From: Humulus lupulus
Taxonomy: Eukaryota > Streptophyta > Magnoliopsida > Rosales > Cannabaceae
Assembly: GCF_963169125.1 (NCBI RefSeq)
Contig: NC_084795.1
Span: forward strand, 275,600,122-275,664,121
Reading direction: 5' to 3'
Length of the DNA stretch: 64,000 bases
Shown: piece by piece, positions 32,561-42,331 of the stretch
Position numbering within the stretch: position 1 is the first letter of the stretch
Layout: every line of letters begins with the position of its first letter
The notes under the pieces: generated by a model
What the model saw: the letters and a program-made list of their open reading frames with translations, nothing else
What the model was told of the DNA's origin: nothing
Databases searched by the model: none
Translations under genes and position numbers: made by a program

Positions 32561-34465
32561 AATCCCATCTCTGATATGGAAAAGTCCTTAGTCGCTCTGA
32601 CTAAGACACTCTCTTTGTGACCTCTCAATTGGGAATCTTTCCCCTGCGCTTCCTTGATCCTCTCAATGAGTGTAGACTGAAGAGTGAAGTTGGCTAACCG
32701 ACCAACCACCAACTCTATACCTGCTCTAGTCATCTCCACAGCTAACTTATCGGATATGCATCTCGAGCCAAACAATTGTCCTGGGCCTTTCCGACTCAAT
32801 GCATCAGACACCACATTAGCCTTCCCAGGATGGTATAGGATATCACAGTCATAATCCTTAACCAACTCCAACCATCGCCTCTGGCGCATATTTAGATCCT
32901 TCTAAGTAAAGAAATACTTCAGGCTCTTATGGTCGGTGTATATCTCGAACTTTTCACCATAAAGATAATGCCTCCAAATCTTAAGCGCAAACACCACCGC
33001 TGCCAACTCCAAATCATGTGTGGGATATCTCTGCTCATACTCCTTTAGCTGTCTTGATGCATAGGCTATCACTTTACCAGCTTGCATCAACACGCATCCC
33101 AAACCCTGTCTGGATGCATCGCAGTAAACCACAAACTTTTCATTCTCTGTTGGCAAGCTTAACACTGGGGCGGAGATCAGTCGCCGCTTCAATTCCTTGA
33201 AACTATTCTCACATCTGTCCTTCCAGACATACCTTGTCTTCTTCTTTGTCAGTTCTGTCAATGGCGTAGCTATTCTAGAGAACCCCTGAACAAACCGCCG
33301 ATAGTACCCCGCCAAGCCTAAGAAACTTCTTACTTCAGGAACATTGCTCGATTTAGGCCAATCTCTGACCGCCTCAATCTTACTCAGGTCAACCAAAATC
33401 CCCTCCTTACTAACAATATGGCCCAGAAATGTAACTTGTGGTAACCAGAACTCACACTTACTGAACTTAGCATATAACTTATGCTCCCTCAACCGTTACA
33501 GAACCAATCACAGATGTTGCTCGTGCTCTGCCTCTGACTGAGAGTACACCAAGATGTCATCGATGAACACAATCACAAACTTATCCAGGTAATCCCTGAA
33601 AACCCTATTCATCATGTCCATGAAGGCTGCTGGGGCATTGGTTAATCCAAAGGACATAACCAAGAATTCATAGTGTCCATACCTCGTTCAGAAAGCGATC
33701 TTTGGTATGTCCTCCTCTTTAATCCTTAACTGATGGTAACCTGATCGGAGATCTATCTTAGAAAACATTGTTCTTCCCTGTAGTTGATCAAAAAAATCAT
33801 CGATCCTAGGCAGTGGATACTTGTTCTTAATGGTTAACTTGTTTAGCTCCCTGTAATCAATACACATCCTAAGGGATCCATCTTTCTTCTTAACGAACAA
33901 TACTGGAGCACCCCATGGAGAGAAACTCGGTCTGATAAACCCCAAATCAAGTAACTCTTGCAACTGAATCTTCAACTCCTTCAACTCTGCTGGAGCCATT
34001 CTATAAGGTGTCCTAGATACTGGCTCCGCTCCTGGTACCAACTCTATAACAAAGTCAATCTCCCGCTGCGGCGGTAACCCTGGCAAATCTGCTGGAAACA
34101 AATCCGGAAACTCACACACCAATCTAGTCTCACCCGGTCCAACCAACACCGCCCTAGAGGTATCCACAACGCTCGCTAGGAATCCCATGCAACCCTCCTG
34201 CAGCAGGTCTCTAGCCCTCAATGCTGAAATCATTGGTACTTGTGGTCCACTAACTGTCCCCACAAACACAAAGGGTACCTCCCCTTCTGGTTCAAAAGTC
34301 ACCATTATGCGCTTGCAGTCAATCGTTGCCCCATACTTTGATAACCAATCCATCCCTAGAATCATATCAAAGTCATCCTTCTCCAACTCAATCAAATCAA
34401 TAGGCAGTTCCCTACCATCTACCTCTACTGGCAATGCTCTAATCCATTTCCTAGAGACTACCAAT
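32561..34465 (-). pseudogene. Element D reverse transcriptase and RNase H
   Basis: RT starts near 34000 at MAPAELKEL and has [14 protein letters not shown] and the catalytic FIDDILVYS (about 33550-33575). RNase H shows [18 protein letters not shown] and TDHKSLKYF. Stops lie at about 33690 (expected Arg), 33514 and 33499 (expected Arg and Gln) and 32902 (expected Gln), each readable in element B. The upstream part includes the protease companion motif MILGMDWL. Confidence 0.92.
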
Positions 34466-35593
34466 TCTCATGTTGGCAACAAAGTCTGAAATCCCCTAGC
34501 ATACACACCACTAGGTCTACAAAGCTGATTTATCACTCTAGCATATACAAATGAATGGGTAGCCCCTGAATTAAACAATGCAGTATACAAAGAACCAGCA
34601 CTAGAGATCTGACCTGTCACAACTGAGGGACTAGCCTCCGCCTCAGTCTGTGTCAACGTAAATACCCTAGCAGGAGCAAGACTGTCACTCTGCTTCTGCT
34701 CCTCCTTCTTGACTTGAGGGCAATCCCTCTTCAGATGACTGGTACTCCCACAAACAAAGCAGACCCTGATCTTGCACTCACCCCGGTGACGTCGCCTGCA
34801 CCGCGGACACACTGGAAAGCTCCTCCAGTTGTCACCTCCACCCTGGCAGCCTGCAAAGGCACCCCGTGCCCTCCTATCTGAACTGGGAGGAACAAAGGAA
34901 TCTGGGGCCTTCCTCTTCTGCTCACTAGAGCCACCACCCCGACTGGATCCAACAAAAGGAGGCACTGTCCTCCTGGCATCGTGCGTAACAGTGCTTTCCT
35001 TCCAAATCTGATCTTCGGCCCTCTCAGCTGTAAGGGCCTTATCCACTACATGTGCATAAGTAGTGGTAATATTCACATCGTGGACGATCATAACATTCAA
35101 CCCCCGCATAAACCTGTCCCTCCTTGCCGCATCAGTCGACATTAGATCCAGCGCAAACTTCGCCAATCTGTCAAACTTTATAGCATACTCTGTCACTGTC
35201 AATCGATTCTGATTCAGGTTGATAAACTCATCAACCTTCGCAGCTCGAACTACCACACTGTAATACTTCTCATTAAATAAGTTTCTGAACTCCTCCCAGG
35301 TCATAATTGATACTTCCCTTCTCTCAACTACCATGTCCCACCAGATGGGGCCATCCTCTCAAAACATGTAGCTGGTACAAGCTACCCTTTCATTTCCCTG
35401 AACCCTCATAAAATCCAGAATTGATGAGATCATATTCATCCACTGCTCTGCCTACAGTGGGTCTGGTCCACCCACAAAGGTGGGAGGATGTTGTTTCCTG
35501 AACCTCTCATACAAAGGTTCCCATTTCTTTTCCATAGTAGACTGAACTGGCACTAGCGCCACAACCTGCTGAACTGGAAGCCCAGTTACCTGA
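34466..35593 (-). pseudogene. Element D gag and protease N-terminal part
   Basis: The capsid block (KWEPLYERFRKQ, then a stop where B has Lys) and an intact zinc knuckle CFVCGSTSHLKRDC (about 34725-34770) run straight into protease without a stop, showing that gag and pol shared one frame. The protease active site reads LFNSGATHSF; the catalytic Asp is Asn at 34570-34572 (GAT to AAT). A TGA at about 34465 replaces the Gly that element B has in [10 protein letters not shown]. Gag is cut at 35593 by the solo LTR. Confidence 0.92.
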
Positions 35594-36479
35594 TGTAATG
35601 CCCCAAATTTCCTAATAAGGTTTAGGACCTTGATTAGGAGGCCGGGAGGGCCATAATTGCTTTATTGTGTTATTAAATGATAATATGCATGTTTAGGTGT
35701 ATTAAATATGCATGTAAACCCATTTATGAGTAATTGGGTGAGTTTCATATTTTGGCCATTTCGGGCATATTTGGCATATATGTGATATGTGTGTGGTGCC
35801 TTATTATTATTTGGTTATGCCAGGGTTACCCAGCACAAGACGATCCTAAGAGATAAACTAGTGGGAAGTCACAACGGGATTTATTCTTGACTCGGAGTGA
35901 GTCAAGGGGTATTTAGAGCATTACCGGGTTATTGGGTATTGAGAATTAATATCTGGTGATAAATTGGGAGTTAGTAAGATCAGGGGGAAATTCTGGAGGT
36001 TTTGACTATTTTGTCCCCGGGGGTGTTTTTGGGACCCCGAGTGTTAGGATTTGGTTGAGGCTACTTAAGCTTGAAGTAACCTTTTAAAAGAATAAAAGAA
36101 CGTTCTGTACGTTCTCTCTCCCTCAAAGTTCCATTTTCGTCTCCCGATCTCATTTTTTAAGGTAACTTGAGTTCTAGGACTCGGATTCAAGCGAGAATCG
36201 AGGTATAGCGATCCTAGGGAAGATTAGAAGCTTATTATCCAAAGGATTTAGTTGGGAAACAACTCAATCGGAGGTAATTCAAGTTTTAAGTTCTAAGTTT
36301 TTAAAGGTTTTAAGCTTGAATTGGATTTTGTGTTTTGATGTGTTTTTGGGTGATTTGAGAATTGAGTTTTGTGGGTTTTAGATCATGGGGATGTTTGGGA
36401 ACTTTGATTTTTGAGTTTGGAGATGTTTGGATATGTCTTTGAAAGGTTTTTAGATGAAAAAATGGAGGATTTTTGGCTG

Positions 36480-36680
36480 GGTTCGAGGTTGAGTCGCGGC
36501 TCTGTTCTTGGGCGCTGCGGCTCAAGCTTGAAGAAGCTGATGGTTTGGTGCTGATGGGCTATTTGAGCTACGGCTCTATTGGGTAGAGCTGAGGCTCTAA
36601 TTGCTGTCAGAGAGGATTTTTGGGCCTGACTTGAGTGGGGCTGCGGCTCTAATGGTTGGGGTCGCGGCTCAAAAGAGGAA
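36480..36680 (+). repeat. GC-rich CGCGGCTC-type word cluster in the solo LTR
   Basis: About seven words such as TCGCGGCTC, GCTGCGGCTC, GCTACGGCTC and GAGGCTC in 200 bases. Element A's LTRs have GCCCCAGCGCTAG words at the equivalent place, so this patch evolves by its own expansion. Confidence 0.6.
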
Positions 36681-37477
36681 AAGTGACCAAAATGGGTTTT
36701 TAGTCATGGGAATTCAAACCTTAGGCCTCGCGATCATTCCTACTACCCCGATTAGTGGGGTTTGATGTCTCGGAGGCTAGGTCTTGGTTCCGGGATTGGT
36801 TTTAGAACTTGAACTCATTGGATCACCATTTGTGGTTGTGACTAGGTTATCACTAGAGGCTTGGAGTAAGGATCGTGCTTGTGGCTCGTTTATTGGTAAC
36901 CTGTGCTTGGACCAAAGGTAAGAAAACTGCACCTTGTGTATATGTGACATGCATGGTTATTATTGATGCATGTTGGAGTATTAAATGTGGCATGCAGGAT
37001 TATTGTTGAGGCATGTCAAGTGGTTAAATATGATGCATATGATGCACGAGAAACATGTGATTAGGGCATGCTATGATTATTGAATATGAGAATGTTCAGA
37101 GCTTGAGCCTCCGTGTTTATGCATGATCCTAATTGTGCTAGTATTTGTTAAGTAAGCATGTTGAATGCCTTGTATTTGGATATTTGACATATGTTATATG
37201 TTTGGTGGCATTGCTTACTTGTATATGTACTGACTAGTTAGGGATACTGACCTAAGAGTCAGAAATGGCATAGCGCCATGAACGCCGAGCCAAATGAAGA
37301 TTAGATCTAATCGATATCAGTGTTGAATGACTCATATGGAGTATTAATGCTGGACCGACCTGAAGGTCGATGAAAATTATAAGCGATTGTCTAGTCTTTG
37401 ACTAGTTATTCAGAGCCAGGGCCTAAGGCCTAGGTGACTGCTTGTCACATGGCTAGGAGGGTATGGGACCTCTGAGA

Positions 37478-37690
37478 TGGACTTATCAGTCATCTGACCG
37501 AGATGGACTTATTAGTCATCTGACCAAGATGGACTTATCAGTCATCTGACCGAGATGGACTTATCAGTCATCTGACCGGGATGGACTTATCAGTAATCTG
37601 ACCGGGATGGAATTATCAGTCATCTGACCGAGATAGACTTATCAGTCATCTGGCTGAGATGGACCTATCAGTCATCTATCTTTTATTTAG
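37478..37690 (+). repeat. 26-bp tandem array in the solo LTR, 8 units
   Basis: Units ACTTATCAGTCATCTGACCG plus AGATGG, more homogeneous than in element A's LTRs. No spacers. Confidence 0.9.
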
Positions 37691-38305
37691 GGCTATCAGC
37701 CCAGTATGGTTACCGGAACCACCAGTGTTAAATCATTTATCTGATTGAGATTGACTTGATAGTCGTCCATTCAGGAGGGCAGGATTCTTTATCCTGGATA
37801 CCCATCATTACGTGGATTTGTTGACTGCTTGGCTAGGGCTATATCTGCTAGGCGTGTGCCTTATAATTTGATGACATGTTATTACTGTTCATGAGCATAT
37901 TGGGTTTTCTTGCTGGGCTTCGGCTCACGGGTGTTATGTGGTGCAAGTAAAGGAAAAAGAAAGCTGGACCATCCTTGAGTTGGAGAGCTTAGGTGGCGAT
38001 GTATACATATGCAGCTGCTCAATCACCACGACCGAGGTTTGAAGAGGAACTAGGGTTTAACCCTGTTTCGCTGCTTAGATAGACCTGTTGTAAATATTTT
38101 CTTGTAATAGACCTCTAAATTATATTTTTGGGATCCCAATGTATATAACAAACGTTCTAGTGAAACGTTATATCTTAACCAAAAAATTTAACCCCTAAAC
38201 CGCTAATCATACTTAGTTACACCATTTTGGCCAAATGACTCAATTAGCGCGTTTAGCACTGTTTACAAGACACACCGTAACAGTCCCTGGAGTTAGGGCG
38301 TTACA

Positions 38306-38477
38306 TCTGAGGTGAGGCCTGCTGCCTCAATTGTCCTAGCTCTTCCTCTGTTTGCTGCAGTCTCGCTTCCATCTCGGCAAACATCTCTTGCCAATTTTGT
38401 GGGGCAGGTGGAGGGTCCTGACCCTGGTTATCATCCTCGGCCCTACTGCCGCGGAGTCTAGCTGATTGTCGAGGCAT
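38306..38477 (-). pseudogene. Element D gag N-terminal end
   Basis: Starts at Met 38477, MPRQSARLRGSRAEDDNQG, aligned to MRLRKSARLAG of element B. A charged coiled-coil-like stretch (EMEARLQQTEEELGQLRQQ) follows. It continues across the solo LTR at 35593 as the next gag codons. An upstream Met (38510) is possible but adds residues with no counterpart. Confidence 0.85.
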
Positions 38478-38790
38478 CTCAACAAATATGCCTGCAACCA
38501 ATGACGCCACTCATCAGGCATGATAACAACATCCAAAACCACCTTCCAAACACATTAGCCATCCACAAACAGTAACTCATATAGCATATAACACACAACG
38601 GGCCATGCCCTGGCATCATGCATATGTTAGCTCATTCATCATGCTCTAAATAAAATAAGCAGGCAAACAGGGCAGTTAAATTCATATTCAAGCATATAAT
38701 TCAATCAATACCAACCAACCCTGAGTCGAACTTGTCACTGACAACGAGCGTACATGTTCAGTCAATCTCCAGAACCAATAACCTTGGCTC
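38478..38790 (-). other. Leader of element D
   Basis: Untranslated region between primer-binding site and gag; no gene seen. Parallel in position and wording (CTCTGATACC end, GGGCCATGCCC box) to the leader of element B. Confidence 0.7.
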
Positions 38791-38804
38791 GCTCTGATAC
38801 CAAG
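38791..38804 (-). other. Primer-binding site of element D
   Basis: On the minus strand CTTGGTATCAGAG, initiator methionine tRNA type, just inside the 5' LTR start. Confidence 0.92.
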
Positions 38805-38805
38805 T

Positions 38806-40124
38806 TGTAACACCCTACTTCCTTAAAGACATTACTAAGTGAGTTTTAAAACGTGCATTCAACTCGCTAATCGAGGTTTCAGGTCAAATAATGTTATTAA
38901 GCCATAAACAGAGTAGAAACTTTAGAAATAAATCCATCACATTGAAAATCATAAAATTTTAACACTTGGGATCCCAAAATACAGTCTAGAAATATTTACA
39001 ACATATAAATTGAACCAAGTCGACTAAACGACAAAATCTAGGTTTATTTACAATCATCTCCCAAAATCCACTGACTGTGGCAGTCAGGCTGACCAAACAT
39101 GTACACGCCGCTTCACGCTCGCCATACTCATGATTGGTTGACTTTACCCTTGCCCTTACCTACACCACAGAGCATCTGTGAGCCGAAGCTCAGCAAGAAA
39201 ACCCACAGACAGATAACATATGCAAAGCATACACCAAGCATATAAACAGGCCATCAATAGGCTAAACACATACGGCCAAGCCGTCCCAGGTGCTTTACCA
39301 GGCCCTGGGTTCGCGGTTCTCACCGTGAGGATATCCCAGGTATCCTTTAGGGACTCGCCCTGGCAACTCGCACTCCACGTTCACAACGCTATTCCTGGCC
39401 CCTTGCCGTACCCGGCCTTGCACTCAACGTGCCTAACACCGTTCCCGGCCCTTTGCCGTTCCCGGTCCCTGCCGACCTCGGTCTACACCGTTCCCAGCTC
39501 TTGCCAATCATTCACATGATTGCATTCATAGCATAATAAACAAATACAGAACACTAGCAAATTCGATCAAAGGGTTACGCCTTGCAAGTCAAACACATTG
39601 GACTCAGCCCTGCATACAAGCTCTATGGGAACAAGGGTTTTCTTATCTGAGTCCCGAGCTTTCCAAACACCGATGCCCGAGCACAGTCCTCTAACTTGAG
39701 CCTCGCCGAAACCCTAGTTACAACACATTAACAATATCCATCCATTAAATAGCTTTGAGCCATATCTCTAACCTCCGGGACCTTGAATTCTATCAATCCG
39801 GATGATAAAATCCATCCCGAGCCTTAACCATTGAGTTCCCAAGCCTAAACACCCTTAAAAACACAAACTGGCACTAAGAGTCGCGGCCCTACCCACAAGC
39901 GCCGCGACTAGCCTCGAAACAGAGGCTAGCACCTCATTGTCACCCACACGGGCCGCGGCACGCATCACCAAGCATCGCGGCGCGCCTCTATCTTCTCGGC
40001 CTCCCATGGCCGCGCGCGCACACGGGCCGCGGCCCTCCTCTACAAACCCAAAATTCTTCACCTTTCTCCTGCATTTTCTTCAGACCAACTCATCCTATAA
40101 TCAAGCTAACAGTTCCAGACAATC
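38806..40124 (-). repeat. 5' LTR of element D (right copy), truncated
   Basis: Matches the left LTR from TGTAACACCC to AGTTCCAGA.AATC (left copy 30352-30369), then stops matching. About 840 bp of LTR and the target duplication are gone. The GC-rich block (39880-40040) is longer than in the left copy and includes GGCCGCGGCACGC and CGCGGCGCGCC words. Confidence 0.9.
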
Positions 40125-41333
40125 TTCTCATATTTAATATTATATGAATTCAATTAATAAATCAAATAGTAATTATATAATATTCAAATTATTATTTCAA
40201 TTAAATGAGATATCACAATTAACTGGCGGCAATTCATGAAATATTTGAATAATCATCTTCAGAAAAACTACTATAAATTATCTAAATAAAATTGTTTAAT
40301 CTGATAAATTAATATAGTGAAAAAAATAAACATAAAAATATTTATTATAAAAGTACACATTGAACAATAAATTAACAAAACGTTTATATAACTATAACAT
40401 GCTATTTTAATGTATTATTTTATTGATAAAGATTTTTAAAAAAATTACTATGTATAATTATAATCTACCCGTCTAACTAAAATATTTTTGTTTATTTTAC
40501 TATACCATGATAAAAAAATAAATGAAAACGGTGTTTAACAATAGTGTTATTGTCTAACATATACGGTACTATTTATTTTATTAAAACATAATACACAAAT
40601 ATGACAATTGTGTATATTTACCACATCTACCAATTTAAAACAAAAAATAACAATTAAAAAATAAACAAATCTATTTAAAATACAATATATTCATTCAACA
40701 TTGACAAAATAAACAATGTTTTCCAAAAAATAAACATAAACTTAGTTGTATATTAATAGCAAGAAATATTCATAAGAATAAATATAAACATAACTTTATA
40801 TTTATAAAAAAGGAAAAAAAAAATTAACATACAAAACAATCCAAAAAATTAAAAATGACATCATGAGCATAAACATAAAAATAAACAAAATTGCTACTAA
40901 TAATAACCAATATATTAAATTTAAAATAAAAATATACTATTCAGTTTATAAAAATAAACAAACAGTCACGTTAAAGAATATCACCGGCGAGTCTCCACGG
41001 GTACAGACTCAACATCCATCTCTTCTTCCTTCTCCAGCAAGTCTATGGAAAGAGTATTATCGACGCTCCTCGTTGAGACCATATGTTTGGAAGATGAAGA
41101 ATAGAAATGAGTTTGAGTGTATGAGTTTTTGGTTGGGAATGGAGAGAAGAAGAAGTTTGGGGTTTTGACTTTGAATTTGGGAAAATGTGCATTGTTTTAG
41201 GAAATGTATATAACAGGTGCTTTATGGCATATGTTCAGAATTTTTTTGAAATAAACCAAAAAGAGAAAATATTTTGAAATGGCAAGTTTTAAATACATAC
41301 CCTAATATCATGCTTCTCAATCAATTAGGTAAT
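40125..41333. other. AT-rich spacer, mostly featureless
   Basis: Follows the broken end of element D's LTR and ends at the target duplication ATTTG of element F (41334-41338). Very AT-rich to about 40970, then a short GC-richer island (40980-41170). I see no transposon termini, RNA gene or domain. It is presumably the same DNA that resumes at 55354. Confidence 0.6.
40981..41082 (-). CDS. Possible 33-residue open frame or exon remnant, unidentified
   Basis: On the minus strand MVSTRSVDNTLSIDLLEKEE continues as EMDVESVPVETRR then stop. It sits in an island clearly richer in GC than its surroundings and is preceded by a CT-rich leader (CTTCTTCTTCTCTCC). It could be a first exon or a captured gene scrap. 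I do not recognise it, and an overlapping plus-strand frame (40863-41168) is equally open. Confidence 0.2.
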   Translation of the reverse strand: MVSTRSVDNTLSIDLLEKEEEMDVESVPVETRR

Positions 41334-41338
41334 ATTTG

Positions 41339-42272
41339 TGTTATCCCCATTTCCTGCATGGGCTCTGGGCCTTTGTCTTGGCCCGCTGTCAGAGGGCCAG
41401 CTCAGCAGGTGGGCCCGGCCCAAGGTCTCTTGGTATGGAGAGTGCCCAAGGGGACGAGTACGGACCGGGGACTCAAGACTGGGCCCATTGGAGGGGTCCG
41501 GGACGTCCCTCCAGGTCCGTCCTCAGTGAGGATAGTCCGGGCGATGCCCAGAGCGCTCGGACCATCGCAGCCTACGCGTCCTTGTCCCGGACCCTGATAC
41601 GGTCCGGGCCTGCGGTAAATGGAGCGGGACAACGGTAAACGGACCTGGATCACCTCACCCCCAGTCGAAGGGGCCAAGCGTCCAGGACCCTGAAGCCGCC
41701 TCATTCCGCGTGGGCGTTGTCCCCCCTTTTCGCTTGCAGAAAAGGTCACCTCGGGATTGCACGCTGATGTGTCAGGACTGCGTAGCCAAGTACTCTGACT
41801 GGTCTAGTCTCCTAAATCTGCCTCGTGACTCGAAGTGATCAGACCCAAAGCGCCATTTTGTCGGGCGAGACATAGTTCTGAGGTCAACCTATTTGGGCCC
41901 TAGCTGGCTTGAACTTCGTATTTTTTGTATCTTTTTGTATTGGGCCTCCATTAGAAAGGTCGTTTGTATCCGTTTCCCCGATGGGCCTGGGTCTGATCCG
42001 ATCCAGACTCGGTATTCCCATCAGTTTATAAATATAAGCTACAGAGCAGTGTAAACCTCTCTCTCCGATTCAGGAAGAAGACAGAAACTCTGTCAAGATA
42101 TTGAGAGAAAACTCCATTGTAGAAGCTTCTTCAAGCTCTAATAATATAGACTCGTGGACTAAGGCTAGTTAACGCCCCAACCACGTAAAAACCCCGTGCC
42201 AATCTTCTATTTTCATTATTATCGTCAATAAATATTATTCATTAATAGAGTTTCCGAAAATCTCGATTAACA
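41339..42272 (+). repeat. 5' LTR of element F
   Basis: 934 bp. GC-rich in its first half, with GGTCCGGGAC-type words, then AT-rich. It contains a TATA box at 42027 and an AATAAA at about 42229. Inverted ends TGTTA and TAACA. Confidence 0.95.
42027..42036 (+). promoter_or_regulatory. TATA box of the element F LTR
   Basis: TATAAATATA, followed about 30 bases on by a pyrimidine-rich CTCTCTCTCC where transcription could start. The same box is in the 3' LTR (about 55108-55117). Inferred from sequence only. Confidence 0.6.
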
Positions 42273-42275
42273 GTT

Positions 42276-42293
42276 TGGTGCTTTCATTGAGAG
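42276..42293 (+). other. Primer-binding site of element F
   Basis: TGGTGCTTTCATTGAGAG starts three bases after the LTR. TGG pairs with the tRNA CCA end; I cannot say which tRNA. It is distinct from the methionine type used by A, B and D. Confidence 0.7.
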
Positions 42294-42331
42294 CTGAAGG
42301 AAGCTAGTGCTAACGTCAAGCCTTTACTACG

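Larger units (their letters stand above)
35594..38305 (+). repeat. Solo LTR of the element A family, inserted in element D gag
   Basis: 2,712 bp starting TGTAATGCCCC and ending GGGCGTTACA, clearly related to A's LTRs over most of the length but diverged in the GC-rich block (36480-36680, CGCGGCTC words). No internal region accompanies it. Flanks are CCTGA (35589-35593) and TCTGA (38306-38310), a 5-bp duplication with one mismatch. Joining the flanks restores the D gag frame. Solo LTRs arise by recombination between the two LTRs of a full element. Confidence 0.92.
29124..40124 (-). mobile_element. Element D: chromovirus-type Ty3/gypsy retrotransposon, minus strand, right LTR truncated
   Basis: Left (3') LTR 29124-31208, then polypurine tract, integrase with chromodomain, RNase H, RT, protease and gag reading leftwards, then primer-binding site and a right (5') LTR starting at 38806 that breaks off at about 40124. 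A solo LTR of the A family is inserted in gag. Gene order and protein text parallel element B, but the LTRs differ, so it is a related family. No right target duplication exists because of the truncation. It abuts the copia-type LTR at 29123. Confidence 0.93.

Noticed and set aside
38791..38804. tRNA-like sequence near LTR borders
   Set aside because: Only the short primer-binding complement to tRNA is present at 9467, 16861 and 38791; no tRNA gene fold surrounds them.
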